64,000 bases of DNA from Rhizobium sp. ICMP 5592 (GTDB taxonomy: Bacteria; Pseudomonadota; Alphaproteobacteria; Rhizobiales; Rhizobiaceae): the NCBI RefSeq assembly GCF_009498525.1, contig NZ_QSNT01000001.1:1387083-1451082 (forward strand), read 5' to 3'. Position numbers and translations under genes: made by a program. Below the pieces are notes generated by a model. That model made no database searches, was not told the origin of the DNA, and saw only the letters and a list, made by a program, of their open reading frames with translations. Positions 25,353-34,418 of this stretch are shown piece after piece (within the stretch, counting starts at the first letter, position 1; each line of letters begins with the position of its first letter).

Positions 25353-25990
25353 CAGACGTTCTCGATCACGATGCCGCTGATCTCGTTGGCGACGTCCTCG
25401 AAGCGGTCGACCACCTTTTCCAGCTCCCCATAGATCTCGCTGCCGATGATATAGGCCATCGGGTTCGAGCCACCATGACGGCGGAAGAGGTCCTTGAGCC
25501 CCTGTTCATGCAACTCGTCGGAACGACCCTCGACTTTCACCACTTCTTCGGTGAGCACGCTGAGGCGCGCCGAGTTGGCGCCCATGCGGTCGAGCAGCGG
25601 GATTGCCTCGGCCACCAGCTTGGCGGCCTGGACGATCGCACCGCCCATTTCCTGCATCCGTGGATCGAAACTGGTCTGTTCGAACAGCCGGATGGTCTTG
25701 ACGGTCTTGTGCATCATGTCGATGGCATCATCCATGGACATGATCAGGTCCTTGATATCACCCCGATCGAAGGGCGTGATGAAGCTGCGCCGCACGGCGA
25801 GCAGCACCTCGCGAGCAATCTCGTCGGCCTCGTTCTCGAGCGCGACGATACGCTGGCAGTGCTGCTCCGTGTCCTTGCCGGCCAGCAATTCGTTCAAAGC
25901 TTCGGCCGCGCCGACGATGGTGCGGGAATGCCGCTCGAAGAGATCAAAAAAGCGATCTTCTCGCGGCATCAGTTTACGAAACCAGTTCAC
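25352..25990 (-). CDS. DUF47 (PhoU-like) protein, partner of Pit
   Basis: About 212 residues, an all-helical PhoU-like protein thought to regulate or assist the Pit transporter. Family pattern: NWFRKLMPREDRFFDLFERHSRTIV at the start, then a long helical body ending in a C-terminal FEDVANEISGIVIENV. I favour the GTG at 25990 (GGAG 8 bases upstream, VNWFRKLMPRED), since homologues begin here; an ATG at 26008 would add six residues but lacks a ribosome site. It is the first gene of a two-gene operon with pit. A PHO-box-like repeat lies about 20 bases upstream. Confidence 0.92.
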   Translation of the reverse strand: MNWFRKLMPREDRFFDLFERHSRTIVGAAEALNELLAGKDTEQHCQRIVALENEADEIAREVLLAVRRSFITPFDRGDIKDLIMSMDDAIDMMHKTVKTIRLFEQTSFDPRMQEMGGAIVQAAKLVAEAIPLLDRMGANSARLSVLTEEVVKVEGRSDELHEQGLKDLFRRHGGSNPMAYIIGSEIYGELEKVVDRFEDVANEISGIVIENV

Positions 25991-26011
25991 TGTCGGCGCT
26001 CCAAACATGCG

Positions 26012-26029
26012 TTGTCATAAATTCGTCAT
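26012..26029 (+). promoter_or_regulatory. PHO-box-like direct repeat upstream of the DUF47-pit operon
   Basis: TTGTCAT-AAAT-TCGTCAT: two 7-base half sites 11 bases apart, two mismatches from the PHO-box consensus CTGTCAT-N4-CTGTCAT. It is on the + strand while the operon is on the - strand, and it lies within 40 bases of the start, a position that fits repression. It overlaps a perfect palindrome TTCGTCAT-AA-ATGACGAA (26022-26039). Confidence 0.6.
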
Positions 26030-26110
26030 AAATGACGAAGCCTGACATGAAAAGCTGATGTGCCTTCGAAACGACGCTCCCCAGCAGCGTCATCCCAAGG
26101 TTTGAACCGT

Positions 26111-27163
26111 CTAGGCGGGCTCTATCCTGTTTCCCTCGCCGTCGAAGAAATGCAGGGCGTTGGCCGCAGCGGCAACCATAAGCTCGGCATCGATCGTGAT
26201 CTGGGACCGCCCGGAAACGCGAAAGACGATGTCCTGGCCGTCTTGAAGGACGCCGTAGACATAGCTTTCCGCTCCCACCAGCTCCACTGCCAGGACACGG
26301 ACCTTTGCACTAAGGGCGGTGGCGTTTCCTGCTTCTGCAAGATGAAGATCTTCGGGCCGGATACCGACGGTCGCGTCACCGCTGACCTTGCCGGCGTCCG
26401 CCGAAAGAGTAAGGCCGCTTTTCTCCGTAATCTTCAGGAGGTTCATCGATGGCGAGCCGATGAAGGTCGCAACGAAGGTCGTGGCCGGCCGCTCATAGAG
26501 CTCGATGGGCGTGCCGATCTGCTCGATCCGGCCGCCATTCAGCACGACAAGCCGGTCGGCCAGCGTCATCGCCTCCATCTGGTCATGCGTGACATAGACG
26601 CTGGTGGTCGCGAGCGCGCGTTGCAGCCGCTTGATCTCGACACGCATCTGCACGCGCAGTTTGGCGTCGAGATTGGAGAGCGGCTCGTCGAACAGGAAGG
26701 CTGCCGGTTCGCGCACGATGGCGCGGCCCATGGCGACGCGCTGGCGCTGGCCGCCGGACAATTGGCGCGGCTTGCGCTCCAGGAATTGCTCGATCTCCAG
26801 CGAGCGGGCCGTCTTGGCGATCCGCCGCTCGATCTCGTCCTTCGGCATGTTGCGGTTCTTCAACCCGTAGGCAAGGTTCTGGCGCACCGTCATATGCGGA
26901 TAAAGGGCGTAGTTCTGGAAGACCATGGCGATGTCGCGGTCCGACGGCTCCAGCTCGTTGACCACGCGATCATTGATCGACACCGTGCCCGATGTGATGC
27001 TTTCCAGGCCGGCAATCATGCGCAGCAGCGTGGACTTGCCGCAGCCGGAAGGCCCAACCAGTACGACGAGTTCGCCGTCGGCAATATCGAGCGATACGCC
27101 CTTGATGACGTCGATGTCGCCGCCATAGGTTTTGCGGACATTCTTGAGGGTGATCCCAGCCAT
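26111..27163 (-). CDS. ugpC: sn-Glycerol-3-phosphate ABC transporter ATPase UgpC
   Basis: 350-residue ATPase of the MalK/UgpC type. Walker [10 protein letters not shown] at residues 37-45, signature [15 protein letters not shown] near 133, Walker [17 protein letters not shown], and a C-terminal OB-fold (TOBE) regulatory domain with [10 protein letters not shown]. The ATG shares bases with the ugpE stop (TAATG), fixing the start. It is the last gene of the ugpBAEC operon; no ugpQ phosphodiesterase follows. The symbol rests on the strongly UgpB-like binding protein in the same operon. Confidence 0.92.
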   Translation of the reverse strand: MAGITLKNVRKTYGGDIDVIKGVSLDIADGELVVLVGPSGCGKSTLLRMIAGLESITSGTVSINDRVVNELEPSDRDIAMVFQNYALYPHMTVRQNLAYGLKNRNMPKDEIERRIAKTARSLEIEQFLERKPRQLSGGQRQRVAMGRAIVREPAAFLFDEPLSNLDAKLRVQMRVEIKRLQRALATTSVYVTHDQMEAMTLADRLVVLNGGRIEQIGTPIELYERPATTFVATFIGSPSMNLLKITEKSGLTLSADAGKVSGDATVGIRPEDLHLAEAGNATALSAKVRVLAVELVGAESYVYGVLQDGQDIVFRVSGRSQITIDAELMVAAAANALHFFDGEGNRIEPA

Positions 27164-28011
27164 TATTTCTCCGTCTCCACAAGACCTTTGACGAACCAGC
27201 GCTGCATCAGCACCACGACGACGATGGGTGGAATGATCGCCAGGATCGCCGTCACCATCACGAAATTCCACGGCGTCGCCGCATCGGCGAAATCCACCAT
27301 TTTCTTAAGCCCGATGATGATCGTCGACATCTTCGCATCATTGGTGACGAGCAACGGCCACAGATATTGCGTCCAGCCGTAGATGAAGAGGATCACGAAC
27401 AGGGCGGCGATATTGGTCTTCGACAACGGCAGCAGGATATCGCGCATGAAGCGGAAGGGGCCGGCATTGTCGATGCGCGCGGCTTCCAGCAATTCGCCGG
27501 GAACCGTCAGGAAGAATTGCCGGAACAGGAAGGTCGCGGTTGCCGACGCCATCAGCGGCAGGGTCAGGCCGGCATAGGTGTCGATCATGCCGAGATCGAC
27601 GATGACCTTGTAGGTCGGCAGGATGCGGACTTCTACCGGCAGCATCAGCGTCACGAAGATCATCCAGAAGAACACCATCCGCAGCGGGAAGCGGAAGAAG
27701 ACGATCGCAAAGGCCGACAGGAAGGAAATCGCGATCTTGCCGACCGCGATGACGACCGCCACGACGAATGTGTTCCAGAGCATGCGCGGCAGGCTGACGC
27801 CGACCACGCGCTCGACACCACCGGAAAGCGCTTCCCCATAATTCTCGACAAAATGGCCACCGGGCAGCAGCGAGATCGGCGGCCGCAGGATTTCGGCTGA
27901 CGTCATCGTCGAGGCGACGAAGGTGTAATAGATCGGGAAGGCGACGATGATGACGCCGATGATCAGCATCAGATGGCCAATGAGATTGGCGACGGGACGT
28001 TTTTCGATCAT
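27163..28011 (-). CDS. ugpE: sn-Glycerol-3-phosphate ABC transporter permease UgpE
   Basis: 282-residue permease of the MalG/UgpE type. First membrane segment near [25 protein letters not shown], the [21 protein letters not shown] periplasmic segment shared with UgpE proteins, coupling loop [25 protein letters not shown] and the C-terminal [13 protein letters not shown]. It lies 9 bases after ugpA and overlaps ugpC by one base. Confidence 0.92.
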   Translation of the reverse strand: MIEKRPVANLIGHLMLIIGVIIVAFPIYYTFVASTMTSAEILRPPISLLPGGHFVENYGEALSGGVERVVGVSLPRMLWNTFVVAVVIAVGKIAISFLSAFAIVFFRFPLRMVFFWMIFVTLMLPVEVRILPTYKVIVDLGMIDTYAGLTLPLMASATATFLFRQFFLTVPGELLEAARIDNAGPFRFMRDILLPLSKTNIAALFVILFIYGWTQYLWPLLVTNDAKMSTIIIGLKKMVDFADAATPWNFVMVTAILAIIPPIVVVVLMQRWFVKGLVETEK

Positions 28012-28020
28012 CGGCTCGCC

Positions 28021-28902
28021 TCACGCATAATGCACGCGCTTCTCGACGAAGCGGAATTGGAAGGCCGTGAGCGCGATGACGATCACCATGAGGATGACGG
28101 ACTGGGCTGCCGAGGAGCCGAGGTTGAGATTGACGAAACCGTCATTGTAAACCTTGTAGACGAGGGTCTCCGTCGCTTTTGCCGGTCCGCCGCCGGTCAC
28201 GGCATGGATGATGCCGAAGGTGTCGAAAAAGGCATAGACGGTGTTGACCACCAGCAGGAAGAAGGTCGTCGGCGCCAGTAGCGGAAAGACGATCGTCCAG
28301 AAGCGGCGGTTGCCGCGCGCGCCGTCGATGGAGGCGGCTTCGAGCAGCGATTTGGGGATTGCCTGCAGGCCGGCAACGAAGAACAGGAAATTGTAACTGA
28401 TCTGCTTCCAGGCGGCGGCGATGATCACCAGCACCATGGCTTGATTGCCGTTCAATAATGGATCCCAGGCAAAGCCGTTGCGGCGGAGAATATAGGCGAG
28501 GGTACCCATCGCCGGATTGAACATGAAAAGCCAGAGCATGCCGGCGACGGCGGGTGCGACCGCATAGGGCCAGATCAGCAGCGTGCGGTAAAGCGTCTGC
28601 CCGCGCACCACCTTGTCGGCGGCGGTCGCAAGTGCCAGCGCGACGATCATCGACAGCAGCGCCGTCGCCACGCTGAAAATCACGGTCACCTGAAGGGAAT
28701 GCAGATAGGTCTCGTCGGAGAGCACGGCGCGGAAATTGGCGAGCCCGACAAAGCCGCTCTTCAGCCCGAAGGGATCCTCGCGCTGCATCGACTGATAGAG
28801 CGCCTGGCTCGCCGGCCAGAAAAAGAAGAGCACCGTCAGGATGATCTGCGGAGCGACGAGGAGATAGGGAAGGATCTTGTTGGGAAAGACGACGCGCTGC
28901 AC
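28021..28902 (-). CDS. ugpA: sn-Glycerol-3-phosphate ABC transporter permease UgpA
   Basis: 293-residue permease of the MalF/UgpA type. The start [37 protein letters not shown] matches the usual UgpA N-terminus, and the coupling loop is [25 protein letters not shown]. It follows ugpB across a 67-base gap holding a strong hairpin. Confidence 0.93.
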   Translation of the reverse strand: MQRVVFPNKILPYLLVAPQIILTVLFFFWPASQALYQSMQREDPFGLKSGFVGLANFRAVLSDETYLHSLQVTVIFSVATALLSMIVALALATAADKVVRGQTLYRTLLIWPYAVAPAVAGMLWLFMFNPAMGTLAYILRRNGFAWDPLLNGNQAMVLVIIAAAWKQISYNFLFFVAGLQAIPKSLLEAASIDGARGNRRFWTIVFPLLAPTTFFLLVVNTVYAFFDTFGIIHAVTGGGPAKATETLVYKVYNDGFVNLNLGSSAAQSVILMVIVIALTAFQFRFVEKRVHYA

Positions 28903-28927
28903 GGCGATCTCCTAGCACGGGGAAATT

Positions 28928-28952
28928 GCCCGCAGCCTTGATGGCTGCGGGC
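28928..28952 (-). terminator. Hairpin between ugpB and ugpA
   Basis: Perfect 10-base stem GCCCGCAGCC / GGCTGCGGGC with a 5-base loop, read on the - strand 17 bases after the ugpB stop. No clear T-run. Third instance in this window of a hairpin directly after a binding-protein gene. Confidence 0.5.
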
Positions 28953-28969
28953 CGGACCGCATCAATGCG

Positions 28970-30280
28970 TCAATTGGCGATGGCCTGCTGGATGGCGGCA
29001 TTGCCGCGCTGGACGGCCTTGTCGAGCGCCGTCTTTGCGTCTTCCTTGCCGGCCAGCATCGCCTCGAACTCCTCGTTCATGATGTCGCGTACCTGCGGCA
29101 GGTTGACGAGGCGCACGCCCTTTGAGTTGGCGGTCGGCGCCTTGCCGAGCATCTGTAGGATCGGCGTCTCGCGGCCGGGGTTCTTCTCGTAGAAGCCGGA
29201 CTTCTTCGTCTCCTCATAGGCGGCCATCGTCACCGGCAGGTAGCCGGAGACCTGATGCAGACGTGCCTGGATCTTGGTCTGCGAAAGGAAGTGGAAGAAC
29301 TCGGCGATGCCCTTGTATTCGGTATCGCTCTTGCCTCCGAAGACCCAAAGGCTGGCTCCGCCGGGAATGGTATTTTGCGGACGGCCTTCGCCGTCGTAAT
29401 AGGGGAGCTGTCCGATACCGTAATTCATGCCGCTCTTGACGATGTCGCCGAGGCCGCCGGAGGATTCCGTCAGGATGCCGCATTCTCCGGAGGTGAAGAG
29501 CTGCTTGGCCTCCGAGGTGCGGCCGCCGTAGCGGAAGGTGCCGTTCTTGGCGAGATCGGCGATCGCCTGGAAGTGCTTCTCGAAGAGCGGCGTGTTGAAT
29601 TCGAGTTTGACGTCGGTGCCGCCAAGGCCGTTTTCATTGCTGCCATAGGCGACATTGTTCCAGGCGGCGAAATTCTCGGTCTGGATCCAGGTGAGCCAGG
29701 TGGAGGTGAAGCCGCAGGCCGATGCTCCGCTCGACTTGATCTTCTTGGCGGCGTCGAACACTTCCGGCCAGGTTTTCGGCGGGCTTTCGGGGTCGAGCCC
29801 AGCCTTCTTGAAGGTGTCCTTATTGTAATAAAGGATCGGCGAGGAGGAGTTGTAGGGGAACGACAGCATCGTCCCGTCAGGCCTGGAATAATAGGAGACG
29901 ATGCCAGGCAGATACAGCGACTTGTCGAACGTATAGCCGCCCTTCTTCAGCACGTCGGCTGCCGGCATGATCGCGCCTTCGGCGCCCATCATCACACCGC
30001 TGCCGGCATCGAAGACCTGGAGGATTGCCGGAGCCTGCTTGGCTCGGAACGCGGCGATACCGGCATTCAGCGCTTCCGGATAGGTGCCCTTGAAGACCGG
30101 GACGATCTTATAGTCCTTCTGGCTCTCGTTGAACTCCTTGGCGAGTTGCTCGACGACCTCGTTATTGGCGCCCGACATGGCGTGCCACCATTGCAGCTCG
30201 GTTAGCGCAAATGCGTTCGATGTCATGGAAAACGAGGCGGCAATCGCCGCAGCTGACGCGCAGATAAAACGTATGGACAT
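28970..30280 (-). CDS. ugpB: sn-Glycerol-3-phosphate-binding protein UgpB
   Basis: 436-residue periplasmic binding protein. The signal peptide [25 protein letters not shown] ends near residue 25. The mature part parallels E. coli UgpB along its length: [78 protein letters not shown] and [12 protein letters not shown]. Glycerol-3-phosphate uptake supplies phosphate and carbon. First gene of ugpBAEC; a good PHO box lies about 230 bases upstream, as expected for a PhoB-activated operon. Confidence 0.95.
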   Translation of the reverse strand: [436 protein letters not shown]

Positions 30281-30506
30281 GTTTCCTCCCCAGTGTCCCG
30301 ACAGGCGCAGACCGCACCCAGCCCCAATTCCGGCGAGGATCCTCCTCGATCCTCATGCCGGATATTCCATTCGAAAACCGCTGTTTGAAACGAATTCCCC
30401 GCAGCAAGAACGATTGGCTCCTTCGTCATTTCTTCGCTCCTTTTGGAAAGAAGCAACGACGACTGAATCATCCGATCCATCTATTTATGCTGAGAAATGA
30501 GAATAT

Positions 30507-30524
30507 ACGACAGTTTTGTGACAG
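30507..30524 (-). promoter_or_regulatory. PHO box upstream of ugpBAEC
   Basis: On the - strand reads CTGTCAC-AAAA-CTGTCGT: two 7-base half sites with 11-base periodicity, each one base off the CTGTCAT consensus. Orientation is towards ugpB. PhoB activation of ugp under phosphate limitation is established in E. coli and rhizobia. Confidence 0.8.
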
Positions 30525-30615
30525 TGCGAGTTGGAAAGTTTTTTACTCGCCATGAGCCTAGCCTCCGGCTGAAACTCCTCAGCGATATCGGGTTAGTCGA
30601 TAGGCAAAGTTTTCC

Positions 30616-30630
30616 TTATGCCTGGCATAA
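30616..30630. promoter_or_regulatory. Perfect palindrome TTATGCC-T-GGCATAA
   Basis: Seven-base arms around one base, 118 bases before the acetyltransferase start. Shape fits a dimeric repressor site; regulator unknown. Confidence 0.35.
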
Positions 30631-30748
30631 CCCAAAAAAGCTTCATTCATGATCTGCCGTTCTCCATGATGCGGTGTCGTCAAAAGACGACGGCTTGTCG
30701 GGAAGAGATTGTGTAATGAAAAGCGAGCAGACCTTGGAAGACCGAGAC

Positions 30749-31306
30749 ATGTCCATCGAGCGGGATCGGCCCGTCATTCGCGATGCCTGCGATGGGGATA
30801 TGGAGGTCATACGCGACATCTATACGCATCATGTTGTCTACGGACTGGCGACATTCGAGGAGGTGCCGCCGTCGGTCGATGAGCTTCGGTCGCGTCGGGC
30901 ATCCGTGCTCGTCATGGGGCTGCCCTATCTTGTTGCTGAATTGAATGGCGAGATCGTTGGCTACAGTTACGCGACCGCCTATCGGCCTCGTCCCGCCTAC
31001 CGTTTCTCGATCGAGGATTCGGTCTATGTGGCGGATGGTCTCGGCGGCCTAGGTGTCGGCAGCGCGCTTCTCCAGGAACTCATTGCCCGCTGCGAGAAGG
31101 GAAGATGGCGGCAGATGCTGGCCGTCATCGGCAATAGCGGCAATGCCGGCTCGCTTGCCCTGCATCGCCGCATGGGGTTCCAGCCCATCGGAACATTCAA
31201 ATCCGCCGGCTTCAAGCTTGGCCGATGGGTCGATACGGTGCTGATGCAACGAGCCTTGGGGGAGGGAGACAGAACGGCGCCGGAGATCTTTTCCGCCATT
31301 CGATAA
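30749..31306 (+). CDS. GNAT N-acetyltransferase (phosphinothricin/methionine sulfoximine type)
   Basis: About 185 residues. The pattern follows the Pat/MddA acetyltransferases: VIRDACDGDMEVIRDIYTHHV, ATFEEVPPSVDEL, LNGEIVGYSYATAYRPRPAYRFSIEDSVYVA, and the acetyl-CoA loop LGGLGVGSALLQELIARCE, then LHRRMGFQPIGTFKSAGFKLGRW. The usual R/Q of the R-x-x-G-x-G loop is replaced (GGLGVG), which is seen in some members. I prefer the ATG at 30749 (GGAAG 8 bases upstream); in-frame starts at 30716 and 30674 are possible. Probable role: acetylation of a toxic glutamate analogue or of methionine sulfoximine/sulfone. Confidence 0.87.
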   Translation: MSIERDRPVIRDACDGDMEVIRDIYTHHVVYGLATFEEVPPSVDELRSRRASVLVMGLPYLVAELNGEIVGYSYATAYRPRPAYRFSIEDSVYVADGLGGLGVGSALLQELIARCEKGRWRQMLAVIGNSGNAGSLALHRRMGFQPIGTFKSAGFKLGRWVDTVLMQRALGEGDRTAPEIFSAIR

Positions 31307-31399
31307 AAACTGACGGTTGCAGACTACCCTTCCTTAACTAGGTCACTTCACTCGATATTGGGACTTTCATGGCATAACCGTTTCAAAGAAGAGGGCGCC

Positions 31400-31606
31400 A
31401 TGAAAGAGTTTCCAGTTTCATCGAAAATTATTAAATCCGTCGCTTTCCACCCGGAGGACGGACGTCTTTATATTCGCTTCAAAAATGGCGAAGAGCGCCT
31501 GTTTGCCGGCGTTCCGGAAAAGGCCGCTATCGCCATGGTCAAGGCGGCATCGCCCGGCCAGCATTATATCGAGCATATCCGCACCCGCTTTGAGCGCGTC
31601 GCCTAA
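31400..31606 (+). CDS. KTSC domain small protein
   Basis: 68-residue single-domain protein. The KTSC pattern is visible: VSSKIIKSVAFHPEDGRLYIRFKNGE, a GVPEKAAIAMVKAASPGQHY segment and a C-terminal IRTRFERV. KTSC is a beta-rich domain found alone or fused to lysyl-tRNA synthetase-like and other proteins; its role is not established. AGAGGG 6 bases upstream supports the ATG at 31400 over an earlier in-frame start at 31358. Confidence 0.87.
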   Translation: MKEFPVSSKIIKSVAFHPEDGRLYIRFKNGEERLFAGVPEKAAIAMVKAASPGQHYIEHIRTRFERVA

Positions 31607-31861
31607 CAACCGATGTCAGCCGGACCATGCATGTCGCGGATCAAGCCAGTGCGACCGGAAGGCCGAATGGCCTTCGGCGGATAGATGAGCGGCGAAAGAT
31701 TGAAACGGTATTTTTCGAACGTCGCGTCAAAAGAACCAGAATACCTTTAGTCCACTAATTTTATAGACAATATTCTAAGCACGGGATTGCCGATGCGTTG
31801 CAGGTTTGCGCGCCGGCAGGGCCGGTCAGTTTTGATCGTTTCCAATATCGGGGCTTAGAAT

Positions 31862-33487
31862 ATGGGACGTGCAGTCTTTGGAGTTTCGTTAAGAAGCAGC
31901 GTCCGCGCGGTTGTTGCTTTGTCTTTCCTTTCGCTCGCCAGTGCCCACGCCTGGTCGGCGTCCGAGGGCGCCAAGCCGGTCGATGGCGGCATCCTCAAGG
32001 TTGGCCTTGGGACGGATACAGCCATTATCGATCCGTCGATCACCGGCAGCTCGATTACCGCGGTCATCACTCGCAACATCGTCGACTCGCTGGTCGGCCA
32101 GGCCGAGGACAACAACTTTGCGCCCTGGCTGGCAGAACGCTGGGAAATCAATGGCGACAACACGGTCTATACATTCCATCTGCGGCCGGGCGTGACCTTC
32201 AGCGATGGCACGCCGCTCGATGCGGCCGCGGTCAAGTATAATTTCGATCGTATCCTCGATCCGAAGACGACCTCGAGCTACGCTAAGTCGTTGCTCGGTC
32301 CGGTCGACAAGATTGAGGCGCCGAACGCAAACACCGTCGTGATCAGCTATCGCCAGTCCTTCGCGCCGTTGCTGCAGGGGCTCAGCCTGCCCTATCTCGG
32401 GATCCAGTCCTCGGCCTACCTGCAGAAGACGGCCAGCACGACCAATACCGTTGTCGGCTCCGGGGCCTATGTCCTCGATAGTTTCGTGAAGGGCAGCGGC
32501 AGCAAGCTGACCCGGCGTGCCGATTATAACTGGGGACCCGGTTATGCCGCCCACAAGGGGCCGGCTCATTTCAATGAGATCGATTTCAAATACCTGCCGG
32601 AAGCCTCCGTTCGTCTCGGTGCTCTCGCGAGCGGACAAGTCGACGCTATCGACGCGGTTCCGCCCGCGAATTTCCGCTCCGTGCAAAGCAATGGCAAATT
32701 GCAGGTCGTGACGAAGGAGAACCCGGGCGTTACCAGTGCCTTTTTCCTGAATATCTCGAAGGGACCTTTCCAGGACGTCAAGGTTCGTCAGGCGTTCCAG
32801 AGCGCGGTAAATGTCGCCGCGGCCGTGAAAGCGGCCTACTTCGGCACGTTGAAGCCGGCCGACAATATCCTCGGGCCTTCGACGCTCTATTACGAACCCC
32901 GCCTTGGCGGCAAATGGGGCTTCGATCTCGCGAAGGCGAACCGCTTGCTCGATGAGGCCGGCTGGAGGGAGAAGGATGCGGACGGAACTCGCAAGAAGGA
33001 CGGCCAGCGCCTGACGCTTCATTATGTCTATGACAGCGCTCAGGTCGGCGACTCCGATATTACGCTCGCGCAGGCGGCGCAATATCAGGTGCGCCAAGCC
33101 GGTTTCGATCTCCAGCTCGATCCCGTCGATGCCGGTGGTTTCACCGCCCGTACCAATGCCAATGATTACGATCTGGTCTCGCTCTATTATGTACGTGCCG
33201 AACCGGACATTTTGCGTACGGTGTTTCACTCGGCCTATGCCCCGCCAAACGGTGCGAATTATGCTCGCATCAGCAGTCTTGACGAAAAGCTGAGCAAGGC
33301 GATCGGCGCAAGCGATGCGGAGCGCAAACGGCTTTATGCCGAGATCCAGACGGAGATCATCGACCAGGCCTATGCGGTGCCGCGTTATGTCGCCGCCTAC
33401 CAGCTCGGCGCCTCCAAGAAGCTTCTCGGCATTAGCTGGGCCACCAACGCCAAACCGAATTTTTATGATGCCTGGCTCAACCCGTAA
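31862..33487 (+). CDS. Peptide/nickel-type ABC transporter substrate-binding protein (SBP_bac_5 family)
   Basis: 541-residue periplasmic binding protein heading a four-gene importer operon. The N-terminal hydrophobic segment AVVALSFLSLASAHAWSA is a signal peptide, cleaved near residue 33. Family motifs: NIVDSLVGQAEDNNFAPWLAERW, FHLRPGVTFSDGTPLDAAAVKYNFDRI, VGSGAYVLDSF and VRQAFQSAVNVAAAV. The coding sequence runs into the permease gene with a 20-base overlap, unlike the other binding-protein genes of the window, which are followed by hairpins. Ligand unknown. Confidence 0.93.
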   Translation: MGRAVFGVSLRSSVRAVVALSFLSLASAHAWSASEGAKPVDGGILKVGLGTDTAIIDPSITGSSITAVITRNIVDSLVGQAEDNNFAPWLAERWEINGDNTVYTFHLRPGVTFSDGTPLDAAAVKYNFDRILDPKTTSSYAKSLLGPVDKIEAPNANTVVISYRQSFAPLLQGLSLPYLGIQSSAYLQKTASTTNTVVGSGAYVLDSFVKGSGSKLTRRADYNWGPGYAAHKGPAHFNEIDFKYLPEASVRLGALASGQVDAIDAVPPANFRSVQSNGKLQVVTKENPGVTSAFFLNISKGPFQDVKVRQAFQSAVNVAAAVKAAYFGTLKPADNILGPSTLYYEPRLGGKWGFDLAKANRLLDEAGWREKDADGTRKKDGQRLTLHYVYDSAQVGDSDITLAQAAQYQVRQAGFDLQLDPVDAGGFTARTNANDYDLVSLYYVRAEPDILRTVFHSAYAPPNGANYARISSLDEKLSKAIGASDAERKRLYAEIQTEIIDQAYAVPRYVAAYQLGASKKLLGISWATNAKPNFYDAWLNP

Positions 33488-34418
33488 CCTGATCCATGCC
33501 GTCGCAAGGCGGCTGGGTGTGATCGTCGCCGTGTTGTGGGGCGCGGCGACGATCGCCTTCATCGCGGTCAAGCTTATTCCGGGCGATCCGGTCTCGATCC
33601 TCTCCGGCGGCGAGAATGTCGTCGATGCGGCCGAGCGGGCAGCTCTGGTCCATCAATATGGGCTGGATCAGCCGCTGGTGGTGCAATATGCCCGCTATAT
33701 CGGCAATGCGCTGCTCGGCAATTTCGGTCAGAGCTATCAATATCGGCAGTCCGTCGTCGACGTCATAGCGGAGGCCGCCGGTCCGACGCTGCAGCTGGCG
33801 GGTAGCGCCATCATCGTCGCGCTCAGCCTGGCGATAACCATCGCCCTGGCGACAGCCGGCCGCAGGCGAGGGCTGGCGGTGACGCTTTCCGGTCTCGAGC
33901 TGATCTTGCTGAGCACGCCGGTCTACTGGATCGGCATCGTGCTTTTGTCGCTGTTCAGCTTTCAGCTGCAATGGTTCCCGGTGACCGGCAATGATGGATT
34001 TGCTTCCCTCGTGCTGCCGGCAATAGCACTCAGCCTGCCCTTGACCGCGCTTTTGAGCCAGGTCTTGCGGGATGGCCTGGAAGAGGCACTGGCCCAACCC
34101 TTCGCGCTGACAGTGCGGGCTCGCGGTGTCGGCGAAACTCTCCTGCGGTTTCGCCACGGCCTTCGCCATGCAGCGCTCGCCGCCTCCACGCTGACCGGTA
34201 CTTTGTTTGCCACCACCCTCGGCGGCTCCATCCTCACCGAAACGGTGTTCGGCCGATCTGGCATCGGTCAGATCACGCTGCAGGCGATCAAGACCCGCGA
34301 CATGCCGCTGGTGCTGGGGCTGGTGATGCTGTCGGCCTGCGTCTTCGTCATCATCAACCTGCTGGTCGACGCCCTCTATCTGCTGATCGATCCTCGTCTA
34401 CGGAGAGTGCCACAATGA
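33468..34418 (+). CDS. Peptide-type ABC transporter permease, DppB family
   Basis: 316-residue permease. I use the ATG at 33468 (MPGSTRNLIHAVARRLGVIVAVLWGAATIAFIAVKLIPGDP), which overlaps the binding-protein gene by 20 bases; the ATG immediately before it (33465) is equally possible, and the longer frame back to 33315 lies wholly inside that gene. Core motifs: LDQPLVVQYARYIGNALLGNFGQSYQYR, coupling loop TVRARGVGETLLRFRHGLRHAALAAS and the end LYLLIDPRLRR. Overlaps the next gene by 4 bases. Confidence 0.9.
   Translation: MPGSTRNLIHAVARRLGVIVAVLWGAATIAFIAVKLIPGDPVSILSGGENVVDAAERAALVHQYGLDQPLVVQYARYIGNALLGNFGQSYQYRQSVVDVIAEAAGPTLQLAGSAIIVALSLAITIALATAGRRRGLAVTLSGLELILLSTPVYWIGIVLLSLFSFQLQWFPVTGNDGFASLVLPAIALSLPLTALLSQVLRDGLEEALAQPFALTVRARGVGETLLRFRHGLRHAALAASTLTGTLFATTLGGSILTETVFGRSGIGQITLQAIKTRDMPLVLGLVMLSACVFVIINLLVDALYLLIDPRLRRVPQ

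Larger units (their letters stand above)
30281..30748. other. Divergent regulatory region ugpB / acetyltransferase
   Basis: 468 bases without a supported gene. It holds a PHO box (30507-30524) oriented towards ugpB, an AT-richer stretch around 30480-30545 likely to carry the ugpB promoter, and a perfect 7-base-arm palindrome (30616-30630) nearer the acetyltransferase. Confidence 0.6.

Noticed and set aside
31889..33571. Long - strand open frame (about 560 codons) opposite a binding-protein gene
   Set aside because: Antisense shadow of a clear SBP_bac_5 gene with signal peptide; no domain or ribosome site.
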